NCBI GenBank assembly: GCA_009617715.1
Contig: VTFK01000592.1
Span: 1 to 64,000, forward strand
Direction: 5' to 3'
DNA length: 64,000 nt
Source of the DNA: Plectrocnemia conspersa
Lineage: Eukaryota > Arthropoda > Insecta > Trichoptera > Polycentropodidae
The translations under genes were made by a program, and so were the position numbers. Below, one piece after another: positions 13,453 through 23,940 of this stretch (positions are counted from its first letter, which is position 1; every line of letters begins with the position of its first letter). The notes under the pieces were generated by a model. The model was not told where the DNA came from, did not search any database, and saw only the letters and a list, made by a program, of their open reading frames with translations.

Positions 13453-13590
13453 TTAACCCTACGGTTGCTGAGCCTATTAGGATCACTATCTAAATATCGA
13501 TGTATAATAAAAATGAGTTTGAAAAAACGTTATTTTTACCTAAAGCAATACTTCGGACAATATTTCGGATTTCGGCAACTAAAGGGTTAA
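13453..13590. mobile_element. 138-bp piggyBac-like TTAA MITE
   Basis: The left end is TTAA followed by CCCTACGGTTGCTGAGCC. The right end is GGCAACTAAAGGG followed by TTAA, whose complement reads CCCTTTAGTTGCC. The TTAA at both ends is the target signature of piggyBac transposases. There is no coding capacity. The inverted repeats are imperfect, about 15 matching bases, so the copy is moderately old. Confidence 0.65.
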
Positions 13591-14123
13591 TACACGATTA
13601 TAAGGTTGTTCCATAAATCTTTGCGTTTTTTAAGGTGCGGGTTAAATAAGTTAAAAATTGAAACGTTTAATACTTAAATTTTCCATCTGTTAAACAATTT
13701 TTTAAATAGCGTATTTTAGGAAGCAATAAATTATTTAACGTCGTTTTTTATATCCGTTTTTGTAAAATATTTTTTCCCACCTAAAAGCTGTTGCATGGAG
13801 CTAAATAGACGATGGTCGTTTAGAGCAACGTCTAAAGAATATGGTGAGTGAGAAATGTGTTCATAATAAAATTCATTGAAATTATAATTTTTTTAATTTA
13901 TAAGGAATTATCTTTTTATGGTCTGATTCGCTTTTCAACGAACTAGCTAAGCACACACATAATGAATTATGCCCTATCATAACAAATGCATAACATTATC
14001 TTATTGTGGTGTAATCCTATTCTCTGGGTTGAAATTGGAAGATGATTGGTGTCATCTTCAGTAACAATGCGACTAAAAAAATATTTTGTTCTAGAATCAT
14101 TAAATATTGGTATAATCGCTAAG
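13591..14123. other. AT-rich DNA, possible mariner-type terminal fragment
   Basis: GTTGTTCCATAAATCTTTGC at 13607, followed by GTTTTTTAAGG, is reminiscent of mariner-family ends. I could find no matching right end or clear transposase, so this is only a suggestion. Confidence 0.2.
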
Positions 14124-14580
14124 CATACACGCACAGATATGTCCGCCGGACACCAGGAGAGATCTGTCCAAGCTTCGCCACAGACGCAAACTGTCTGAAC
14201 TCGGACATCAGTCTTTTTTACGCGTCCATTTAAATCGGTTGTCTGATGTATCTTTCAAAAGAGAAAAAACTTGTCATAAAGTAATAAAACCCTATCACCA
14301 AAATCTTATCTTAGACCGAAAGCGGCAACTTTGTGCGCACATTAATAAAGGCGAGTGGAAATGGGCCGGGTCATAAAATCACTTAAGGGACAAATTTTAA
14401 CAAAACTACTGGTAACCATCGGGTGCGGGTGCTCGGATCTGCCTGTCCGTATCCGATCCGTTTGTTTTGAGCACGGTCAGCGGTTAGAAAAATGTTTGTC
14501 TTTTCTCACCACACACGATCGGATTTGTCCGCCAGGTATCCATGACGGACAGATCCGTCGGATGTGCCCGTGCGTGTATG
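14124..14580. mobile_element. 457-bp inverted-repeat element with clustered GGAC/TCCG motifs
   Basis: It starts CATACACGCAC and ends GTGCGTGTATG, a perfect 11-base inverted terminal match, extended imperfectly inward by GTCCG- and CTGTCC-type words. Both subterminal regions are crowded with short CGGAC, TCCG and GGATC words (for example GGATCTGCCTGTCCGTATCC). Clustered short motifs near the ends are typical transposase-binding architecture. No target-site duplication could be fixed and no transposase is encoded, so the superfamily is unknown. Confidence 0.55.
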
Positions 14581-16719
14581 GCCAGCTATTGAGATTTGCT
14601 GCGCGAGGTTTTCTTCAGACAACTTTTGAGATATCCATATTCTGCAAATTCACAAACCCAGACCCCTATATAGAAAACACGTTGAGATTTTGTGCTAACT
14701 CGAAATATCCTGCATATTTTTAAATCTCTTTAGACAATGATACAATGACATTTGCCAGCCGGTATACATACATCTAAAAATTGCCATATGTTCCATTTAT
14801 TTATACTCTGCAAACTCTTGACTAAATAGCATTTTTTTTAAACTCCGAACCGAATTGATCATAAATATCTATTTAAAGTTAGCAGCAATACAAAGAGCAA
14901 AGAGCTCAAAAAGCAAAGTTTTTAACCTCAAAAACAATCTAAGCTCATCCGAAAGTAAAATTGAGAAAAATCACGCTACTTTCCGCCGGATTCGTGCGAT
15001 TTTTCACTTTAACAAGGACGTGGCTATTGGGTCGACGACTTTTACGAAGCGTGTAATAGATTTCTCAAAAGCTTCACCCACGCGAACTTCTTATCAGCGT
15101 CGAGAAGAATATCTCAATGATTTATTTCATAAACATAGAATAGAAACGGCGCGCCAGTAACAAACACGTGGGTGCTGAACGCGAATATAACATACACTGA
15201 AATGGAACAAAAAAAGATCAACCCTCCGAGACAAAGATCTCACGTGACAAACGGATATGAATCTCACACGTGAAGTATAAAACGGTAATGTAGAAGTAAC
15301 ATAAATAGTATCAATTATGTATTTTTATTTCAACTAATTAAGTCATTATATAACAGATTAATATTCGATCATCCAAATTAAGATACATATTATAACTTCA
15401 TAAATATATAGGCGAAGTAACGATTTTGTGCTAAACATAGCATGAAAAATTTAAGGCATTTCCTCCCCCTAGTGCCAAAGACCGATCTAACTCTTCAAAG
15501 CTTCGCTAATTGCGTTTTTAATAATTAATGAAATATGAAATGAGCGAATGGCGGAGGAGGAGAGAGGAAAAGAGAGTGAAATATCGATCGTTTCTAATAC
15601 AATATAAGCCATGAAAAATCTGAACGATAAGTAATTTTATCAGCGTTAGAAATAATCGGCTTCTTGCGCAATTATGGCGTAAATCATTTCTATGCATAAA
15701 CCATTTTATATATATAAACAAAGGAAGGTAAACAATCTCGTTATCCTTTTTCCGCCGATACATTTATTATCCTTATTGTTACACGTTCTATTTTTGTGTG
15801 AAGAGGAATACAAATTGAAACAACAAGACACGATTATCAATACGAGAACGCTCGAAGAAGGGCAGAAAAAAATGTAATCCGGATGAAATTGTTAAATTTT
15901 TTTATTGTTCTTGAATACATGAAAACAAGATTTTTATTTTTGTCGCACAATTGGAAGATGTGAAAGCATTGGAATACGATTTTCATTAGCATTGAAATGG
16001 GTCGCCGTTGGGACCTCGCTGTCTGGGTGGCATGATCTTGTTTGAAAACGGCATTATCGTTACGAGAGGGGGTTGGTACATCTTGGGGTAAAATGGCTCG
16101 TTTCAAAGCTGTGTAATTTGGAATAAGGCTCGTTAGCGGCTGATGTAGATACTATGCTGCATCGTGGTTGACACAATTCAACCTATCAAGAAATATTAAA
16201 GACGATAACAATGGAAAATTATAAATGGCTAAGTCGCGTGGTATCCGAGAGTGTATATATTGTATTTTGCATATTCTTTCATTTTCACTCTGAACACTTA
16301 CTTTTTTAAGATAATATGAAACTATCTTGTCTTTATTGACAATGTTGAACATAATCTCGATATTAGTCGGTGAGAGTTGGGTACTGAATATCAGCAAACA
16401 TGAATAGGTTATGTTACGTTACATAAAATAACAAAGGGTTCAATAAATAAATTTAATTGGGATACACTGTCCTATGATAACCTTAATATTAAATATAGAA
16501 GCATTTTTTCCTTCAGTTTAAAAACAGCAACGCGTAAAAGTGTATAATCAGATTTTGGACCTCTGCCACAAAAAGGAAATTGGAATTATCGAGTCGATTA
16601 TTACACGAGATGAGATTATGGTTCTATATTATGAGTTTATGCTCAAAAGGAAATAAGTAAAATAGCGCCTTCAATGTGTGATAAGCTTTTCTTGTTACCC
16701 AATTAACTATTTTATTTCT
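14581..16719. other. Non-coding DNA, nothing recognised
   Basis: Short frames on both strands (for example about 14855-15160 plus and 15837-16106 minus) have no recognisable domain. There are no repeat ends and no strong splice pair. Confidence 0.5.
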
Positions 16720-16727
16720 ATTTAAAC

Positions 16728-19323
16728 CAGCGGTTTCCAACCTGGGAGGCGCGCCTCCCAGGGGAGGCGCGGACTATTGCCAGGGGAGGCGCCAACATTT
16801 TTTAATGAATTATTTTTTATACCATAATATCTACAAATGAATAAAACTTGATATATTAACGTAACAGTGAAAATTCAGTGCATGAATGTTCATTTTTTTA
16901 CATTTACATATATTTAATTCCTATTAAAAAAATTATCTGGAGCGGAGAAATTTAAAAATGGCGCGTTTTGCAAACGCTCTGTTTCGGTAATACACAAAAC
17001 GACCGCTAGTTGCATAAAACAGTAACCTCAAATTTAAATGTCACTCGTGTCAACTGAAGCGTGTCGGCAGGGCGTGATATTGTTTTTTTTAATTGTTTCT
17101 GACGTGATTTCTTCTTGAAAATAATCGTTAGTATATTTTAAACTTCATTTTTTTTTATTTAAACTATCATTGATTTTAATTTATATCAATAAAATATTTT
17201 TTAGACGAATGGATAAATTTTTGAGTGGTTACAAGAGAAAAGTCAACAATAATGAAGATACTGATGCTGATACTAGTGGGAATAAAATCAAAAAAGTACA
17301 AGGAAGTAAAGCTCCCAAGAAAAGACAATACAGTTCATCCTATTTATCATTAGGATTCACTAGTGTCATTATATTGTAGATGGCTTGGAAAAACCAATGT
17401 GTTTGTTGTGTTCGAAAGTTTTGGCTTCAGATAGTATATGAGACCAGTCAAATTAAAACGGCACCATGAAACTCTACATTCTGAATACGTTGATAAGTCC
17501 ATAGAATATTTTGAAAGAAAATTGGATGAGCTTAATAATCAAAAGCAAACGTTCAAAAATATTCTTTCTGTATCACCAAATGCATTATTGGCTTCGTACC
17601 ATGTCTCTTACCGAATCGCAAAATGTAAGAAACCACATACAATAGGAGAAACTCTAATTTTACCAGCAGCTATTGATATCATATGCAAAACAGTTGCAAC
17701 AAATTCCGCTTGCTGATAATACAGTCGGAAGAAGAATCAATGATATATCTGAAGATATTTGCGATCAATTAGTTTCTCGGCTGCGTACTTCGAAATTCGC
17801 CATACAAGTAGATGAGGCAACTGATATAGCTAAAGATGCCCATTTAATTGCATATGTTCGATATGTTGTGGAAAATAATATATTAGAAGATATATTATTT
17901 TGCAAACCCATTCCTGGAAAGACCACATCCATTGAAATTTTTAATATAATGGACAGTTTTTTTTAAAGAAAACGACATAACGTGGAGTAATTGTATTGGA
18001 CTGTGTACTGACGGAGCTCACTCAATGTCCGGACACAAAGCAGGTCTTCAAGCATTAGTTAAAAAGAAAGCACCACATGCTATCTGGACGCACTGTATGC
18101 TTCACAGAGCAGCTCTAGTGTCAAAAAATATGAGCGAGGAACTTAACAACATTTTTACAAAAATTATAAAAATTATAAACTACATTAAGAACAGTCCTTT
18201 GAGATCTAAGCTGTTTGCAAAGTTGTATGTAGATATGGAAGCTAATTATACCTCACTTCTGTATTATTGTGAAGTTCGCTGGCTATCTCGTGCAAAAGCG
18301 ATTCAAAGGGTATTTGAACTCGAAGAAGAAATAACAGCCTTTCTCGAAGAAAATCACCACGAAGAGGCACATTTGTGGACGAACAATAATTTCCTTGTTA
18401 AACTTGCCTATTTAGTTGAAATTTTTGGAAAATTGAGCAGTTTGAATAAATCAATACAGGGATCACAAATGCATCCACTTGTTCAAAAAGACAAAGTAAA
18501 AGCTTTCATTAAAAAGTTGAAGTTATGGAAGTCAAATTTACAAAAGAATGAGTTGGACATGTTTTCACTGTCAAAAGATTTCTGGGCCACAGCCAATATT
18601 GAAACAAGCAAGAATCTTTTTATTGAACACTTGGATGGTCTAGTGCTGCATTTTTCAAATTATTTTAAAGACCTTGATTTCTCAAAGTTTTTGTGGGTAC
18701 AGAATCCATTTATCGACGATGAAAACGACAAATTTGAGCTGACAACCATTGAAAAGGAAAAACTTATAGAATTATCATGCGATAGCCTACTAAAACAAAA
18801 GTTTCAAAATGAAACCTTAATTCAATTTGGATGAATCTTAAAGGAGAGTATGAATCTTTGTATTGCAAAGCAATGCAAGTGCTTCTACCGTTTGTAACGT
18901 CGTATTTATGCGAAACGGGCTTTTCGGCACTGGCTGCAATGAAAACTAAATATCGCAACAGGTTAGTAGTCGAAAAGAGATACGAGTGGCACTCTCCACA
19001 TTGCCCCCAAGATTTGATAAGCTTTTGTGTTAATAAACAACAACAACCGTCGCATTAATTTTTTATGCGATAGATGTAGTTGGTTTTAATTGTTTAAAAA
19101 AACTTATATATAAAAATAAATATACACGTATGTGTATGTTATAACTAAACCTTGTTATTATTCTGTTAATTGTGGTTTTCAGTTTATTTTTGTAATAAAG
19201 TTTTTATTATTTAAAACGTGTCTATATTATTTAATCTATTAAAAAAATAAAAGGTAAGGGAGGCGCGGAAAAAATTTTTTTTTTTTTGGGGAGGCGTAGT
19301 AACAAAAAGGTTGGAAACCGCTG
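16728..19323 (+). mobile_element. Complete 2.6-kb hAT transposon, target duplication ATTTAAAC
   Basis: The element begins CAGCGGTTTCCAACC and ends GGTTGGAAACCGCTG, a perfect 15-base terminal inverted repeat. It is flanked by identical 8-bp target duplications, ATTTAAAC, at 16720-16727 and 19324-19331. An 8-bp duplication is diagnostic of hAT elements. Subterminal GGGAGGCGC words occur at both ends (several at 16743-16793, two near 19258-19296). The left end also contains a perfect 22-bp palindrome at 16741-16762. Between the ends lies a ZBED-like transposase broken by frameshifts. The perfect duplication indicates a fairly recent insertion, while the broken gene says this copy is no longer autonomous. 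Confidence 0.97.
17209..19058 (+). pseudogene. hAT transposase, ZBED5/SCAND3-like, frameshifted
   Basis: Fragments in changing frames line up as one transposase of about 600 residues. The N-terminus MDKFLSGYKRK (17209-17379) leads into a BED zinc finger with CLLC and a later HHETLH (about 17399-17476), then 17438-17716, 17673-17966, 17970-18834 and 18831-19058. Conserved hAT features are present: IQVDEATD with the first catalytic Asp, CTDGAHSMSG with the second, HCMLHRAAL with the C-H pair, CEVRWLSRAKAI with the conserved RW, and the C-terminal dimerisation segment LLPFVTSYLCETGFSAL followed by KYRNRL. Breaks occur near 17350, 17700, 17960, 18830 and 18970, so no single functional protein can be made. 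The last 30 or so codons are read out of frame. The fragments otherwise keep sense, implying recent decay. The family is that of the domesticated ZBED5/SCAND3 proteins of animals; nothing suggests domestication here. Confidence 0.93.
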
Positions 19324-19331
19324 ATTTAAAC

Positions 19332-19465
19332 ACTAATAAATTTTAGATACAGATATGTTGCTAATTATTTTATGAATACTCGTTTTCTATAATTAATTCA
19401 GGCTGTTTTAGGTAAAAAAATTATGGTATTCTTGTTGAACTTATGCAAGAATAGGATTAGGCCAT
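19332..19465. other. Short AT-rich spacer
   Basis: Unique AT-rich sequence lies between the hAT insertion and the TTAA element. I see nothing in it. Confidence 0.6.
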
Positions 19466-19649
19466 TTAACCCTTTAAATGCCAGCGACTTTTTAGTGAGT
19501 AACCTGTTATTTCTCTCTTTCTAAAAATAAATATAAAATACTTGGTTTTTTTTCTGATAAATTAATTTAGTACTAAGTTAGTAGTTTTTGCTTTAAAAAA
19601 ATAATCAACAAGTGACTCACCGGTGAGTCGCTGGCATTTAAATGGTTAA
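19466..19649. mobile_element. 184-bp piggyBac-like TTAA MITE
   Basis: TTAA plus CCCTTTAAATGCCAGCGAC at the left mirrors GTCGCTGGCATTTAAATGG plus TTAA at the right, 18 of 19 terminal bases agreeing. The intact TTAA flanks and very similar ends make this the cleanest of the TTAA elements here. The centre is AT-rich and non-coding. It needs a piggyBac-type transposase supplied from elsewhere. Confidence 0.88.
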
Positions 19650-19795
19650 ACGCCTGTTTAAACACCTCCATATGCAAAAATACTTTTAACAGTTCTGTTG
19701 ACAGCATTATATCTTTGAGAAATACGTCAACAAAATGTGATTTTCCGTTTATTTTATAATACTAAACCATCGACCAAAAGCCATTACAACATATT

Positions 19796-19945
19796 TTTGT
19801 AGTCATACCTCGATTTGCGCGGTAGATAGGTTCCGCAAAATTTCGCGTAAATCAATGCTATGATACATACAAAAATAGAAGATATATTACAAAAAATAAG
19901 CATCCGCGTAAATCAATACAAAATTGGGAAAAAATGGCAGTATGG
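19796..19945 (+). mobile_element. Tigger/pogo-type terminal fragment
   Basis: AGTCATACCTCGATTTGCGC, followed by GGTAGATAGGTTCCGC, resembles Tigger/pogo termini (CAG..ATACCTCG type), and GCGTAAATCAAT occurs twice downstream (19849 and 19905). The opposite end was not found, so this is a truncated end or a small deletion derivative. The right boundary is approximate. Confidence 0.5.
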
Positions 19946-19994
19946 TAAAAATATTATTTATTATTACTTTACAATATGTACTATAAAATTTTAC

Positions 19995-20180
19995 TTGACA
20001 ATTCTAAAAACTCACGCAGTAATTACCGTAACCAAGGATGATAATAAGGATGAAGTAGACAATATAATGTACAAAGAATGAGACCATACAAAAGCCCTCG
20101 TTACGGCTAGAAAAAAATGTTTTCACATAATTAATACGCAATTATTCTCCGATCCATTAAAAGAATATATGCAGCTTTTG
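19995..20180 (+). repeat. Dispersed repeat family R1, copy 2
   Basis: It contains AAAACTCACG-AGTAATTACCG, CAAGGATGAT, GTAGACAATATAATGTA, GAGACCATACAAAAGCCCTCG and CAATTATTCTCCGATCCATT. It lies directly before copy 3 in the same orientation, at about 280-bp spacing, so the pair is a tandem duplication. Confidence 0.75.
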
Positions 20181-20284
20181 CTTCACAACGATAAATAAAT
20201 AACATATGCTGAAAAACACATAATGAAAACATAACTAGAAATGATTGTTGCATCAAAAGAAGTGCAAAACGAAATATACAAAAT

Positions 20285-20475
20285 TATTCTTGAAACTCGC
20301 GTTAATAACCGCAACCACGGATGATTATTTGTAATAATAGGAGAAACTAGACAATATAATGTAAAGGATGAGACCACACAAAAGCCCTCGTTACGTCTAG
20401 AAAAAAAGGGTTTCACATAAATAATACGCAATTATTCTCCGATGCATTGTAAGAATATTTCTTTGTTGCGAGATA
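20285..20475 (+). repeat. Dispersed repeat family R1, copy 3
   Basis: The sequence matches copy 2 block by block, including AGACAATATAATGTA, GAGACCACACAAAAGCCCTC and GCAATTATTCTCCGATGCA. Its 3' end (AGAATATTTCTTTGTTGCG) is closer to copy 1 at 0.3 kb (AGAATATTTTTTGTTGC) than copy 2 is, which marks the true 3' boundary region of the family. Confidence 0.75.
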
Positions 20476-23031
20476 TTAAAACATAATATTTTGATCACTA
20501 CATACCTTTAAACTTATACGTATATATTAAATTACCAATATGTCTGGCGAACATATCTAAAACAATGAGTATTTCAAATGAGCATTATGTGTTATAAGTA
20601 AGTTAGTAATAATTTACAAGAAACTAATTTATGTGAAAAGTAACTCCTTTGTTATTTATAACAAAAGTTGTCAAACATAAAGATGATATACAACAACCAG
20701 CACGATAAACCAAAGGTATATTCAGGGAACAATACATGAAAAGCTTGATATCGCATTCCATATGAATCCTAGTGTTTTTAAATTTATATCGTATTTATAT
20801 AAATATATGATCTGATCGATTTTCACAGATGTTTTTAATCTCACGGTTGGATTTAATATAAATCAAGCTAGATCGAGCATTGTGAGCCCAAATATGTTTA
20901 TTATTCATAAAATAAGGCAATAATTTTAGGCTAACGCTTGTCATGTTACAGCGAAGATTTACAATAAATAATATATTTAATTAATAAATATTTTTCGCCA
21001 TATTTAATATTCCTTCATTCATATTCGATATTAATTAACCCACACCAAGTTACAGTTTGACAATCTCGGACTATATTCAAATATAATACGCTGAATATAA
21101 TTTTGCAATTCAGATTTTTTCACTCTCCCGGGGACTTAATAAGTGCTTAACACAGTTAACAGCCTCCCAGCTACACAACTACACGGCCTTTTAAAAAAGG
21201 CTACACGAATAAATCGCAGCGTCTAAATAGATTTGCAACTTTCGTTCGCCGCTCGTTACGTTAATGAATTTTGTAGCAGTAAAAAAAGCGCTCAACTCAA
21301 AAGCTGTCCCCTTTTGGACCCACCGCCCTTAACGCAGTTATGCGAATTCGCAATTACGCTATAAACAACGATACGTTTTGCGACACAATTTCGCGATCAT
21401 GGAGATTGCACTGTCGTCGTATATGGGAAACGAGGACCTAAAGGGGCAATACAATGTCCGATGAAAGGGTCCGTGTGGATGTAACAAAGATTATAGTTTA
21501 ATTTTCCACCACCCATTAATCTCCAAGCGCTAATGGCATGGGACCATAAAGCTTATTAATAACTAGAGAGTTTATAAAGAGAATTCACGGACACTGTGTA
21601 TTTGTTAAATATATAAAGGTGCGAAACGTTGGGCTTTTGAAAAAATTAAAATATCAGAAAATACTGCATGTATAATATAAAATATTCATACTTTTTACAG
21701 ATGAAACAAGGATAATTAAAAAGGTAGGGAGAACGAAAGAGAGACCAAACTGCCAGTCATCGAATAGCAACAAATCTTAACTTAAGATATTGTGGGGGCC
21801 GATTTATTTGGTTAGAAACGAGCTGATTGGCAATCTGGCGACACTGCGACGTAACAGCGGCGAGAGCAAACATTCGTTCGTATTGAGCTACAGTAAAAAT
21901 CTACTTCTGCGGTCAATTTGTGTTTAATTTTCGCTCAAGTGGCAACTAAAGTAGTACGATTTAAAATTTAATCTATAATTTGAGGAATCCAATTAATAGT
22001 GAAGAGGGCAAGAGGAGATAATATATTTTACTCGTAAATTACATTTTAATTGAAAAAAAAACCAGTGATATATTTTAAATGCAGGTAAATCTACACGCTT
22101 TTGATTAGCTCGTAGGTGTACGTGTGTTGAACATCCCAAAATATCAATCAAAAAAATATTTTGACTTAATTACCAGCCTGTCCACGCCAATATTTAATAG
22201 GCAATCTATCCGTCTAATCTCCAACATATTTAAACGTCCGTAGAATATTGATTATTTTAATATTTTACCTCTACTAGCTGCCTACTTATCAGAAAAATTA
22301 CTTAAAAAAACGCTTCGCTTAGAAATTTCTTCATAGATTTTGTGTTATTTATAATTTTTGAGAAAAAATAATGTTCTTTATTTAATTTGTATATAATCGT
22401 AAAAAGTTAAGCATATTGTTACTCTTATAAAAAACATTGAGGAAACGATATGTTCCTTGAGGAACCACAAGAAAAAACTACTATTTCAAAAACACTAAAA
22501 GCCGAATTTTCCATATACGAGTCCACAAAGAAAAAATAAGATAATTGGATATATTCTATGCCTTAAAAACTATATATCTAACTTCATGCAACAGAGTATA
22601 TTTTATTTCAGGAAAGTTTGTTACCAAAACTAGGTCATCACTAAGTGATCGATCAGTAGACGTTTTGTGTTTTCTCAAAACATATTTCCTTAAGAACGCC
22701 GAATAAATTTTAGTGAATTTAGTTTTGTTATTGCTACCAATAATGTATTTTTATATTTTTTATAACAATGTTTATATTAAAAAAAACGAAGTTTAAAACA
22801 TTTTTTCGCTATTCTAACTGAATTTTTATTTTTTTAGTTTCAATAAATATTATTCAAAAACCGTTTTTTAAGTTGGTTTTTGTATGAGCTCTAGGTTACC
22901 CAAGGCGTCATGATATTCAAAAAAATAATATAATATATAATAAAAAAAAATAGAAAAAACATATCAAAAAAAAAAAAAATACGAAACGGACCAAGCTGAC
23001 ATTAAATAGATCAATGAATAAATCTAGCGTA
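20476..23031. other. Non-coding DNA with a GC-richer block at 21.2-21.6 kb
   Basis: The segment 21230-21580 is less AT-rich and has ordered words such as CCACCCATTAATCTCCAAGC without repeat character, so it may be regulatory. At 22887, GCTCTAGGTTACCCAAGGCG resembles the subterminal sequence near 39.8 kb (TCTAGGTTTTCCCCAAGGCG) and may be a hAT remnant. The stretch at 22915-22980 is almost pure A/T. Confidence 0.35.
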
Positions 23032-23275
23032 TTAACCTTTTAAGTGCCAAGCGAAATTAGGCGTGTATACGAAGAATGCCAAGCATTTTTTGTTTTTATA
23101 AATGTATTTAAAACTATAAAAAAAAATTATGTGAACTTTTATTTAAATATAAATAAATAATAATAAAATCTAATTTATATAAACAAGTACTAAAAAGTAA
23201 AAAAAAAATATTTCATAAAAAAAAATACAAAACTAGGAACGGACACCGGCGTCCTTACGGCATTCAAACGGTTAC
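23032..23275. mobile_element. 244-bp piggyBac-like TTAA MITE
   Basis: The left end is TTAA with CCTTTTAAGTGCC; the right end is GGCATTCAAACGG followed by TTAC. The right TTAA has probably mutated by one base. Inverted ends of about 13 bases match imperfectly. The interior is AT-rich and non-coding. It is older than the 19466-19649 copy. Confidence 0.6.
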
Positions 23276-23639
23276 AGGAACCAGATGATTACAGTCATCG
23301 GCGATTCGGAGAGTGCGTGCGTCCCTATAAGAGAATGCGATCATGACTCTCGAAGGCGTTCTAAAATCCAAAACTGGAATACCTCGAGAATAGTTTGATT
23401 GTCAACATCGCCCTTCATTATTTTTAAGAAATGCGTAACGCCATACAACTTTCTGCGAATCATATCCCAACACTTCTAAAATAAAAGTGCTGAGATATGA
23501 TACAAACACGGATAGTAACTAAATAACCAACTTTTTCGATTAAGATAGAAGTTATTATTTCCGATTCTAGAATGCTGCGAAAAAGAACACAAATTGAAAA
23601 GCGTTACTCATACCAAATCAATTATAAAATAAAAATTAT

Positions 23640-23940
23640 TTCGAGATTTTTAGCGAAATTTCCTATAAACATCGAGATCGTAGGAATATTCTGATGGTGA
23701 ATGAAATAGGGAAAATGCTTTAATATGGCATTTTCTGATACTAAAAGACGGAAGCTCAGAGGGCCCAAGTTGGACCCTTGAGGAACTCCTAAAGGGGTGA
23801 AATCTATGAACTGTCTACGATCGCTCAAATAACTCTCGAGTTATATCATCTGTGCAACCGAAGTCTGATTTTGTTTTATTAATAATCCATAACACACTTT
23901 GTCAAAGGCGTTTTCAAAATCGATATATAATGTACAACAA
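23640..23940 (-). pseudogene. Non-LTR (jockey/CR1-like) reverse transcriptase fragment
   Basis: Read on the minus strand, IDFENAFDKV (about 23895-23930) matches motif A of LINE reverse transcriptases. It is followed by YLSDRRQFI and then GVPQGSNLGPL (23759-23792), the motif just upstream of the YxDD box in this class. The frame is broken between them and no YADD box is seen downstream. Only about 100 of roughly 900 residues of a LINE ORF2 remain. Length and motifs point to a jockey or CR1-type LINE; I cannot choose between them. Confidence 0.9.

Noticed and set aside
15837..16106. 89-codon minus-strand frame
   Set aside because: No domain, no flanking splice sites of quality, and length within chance expectation for the window.
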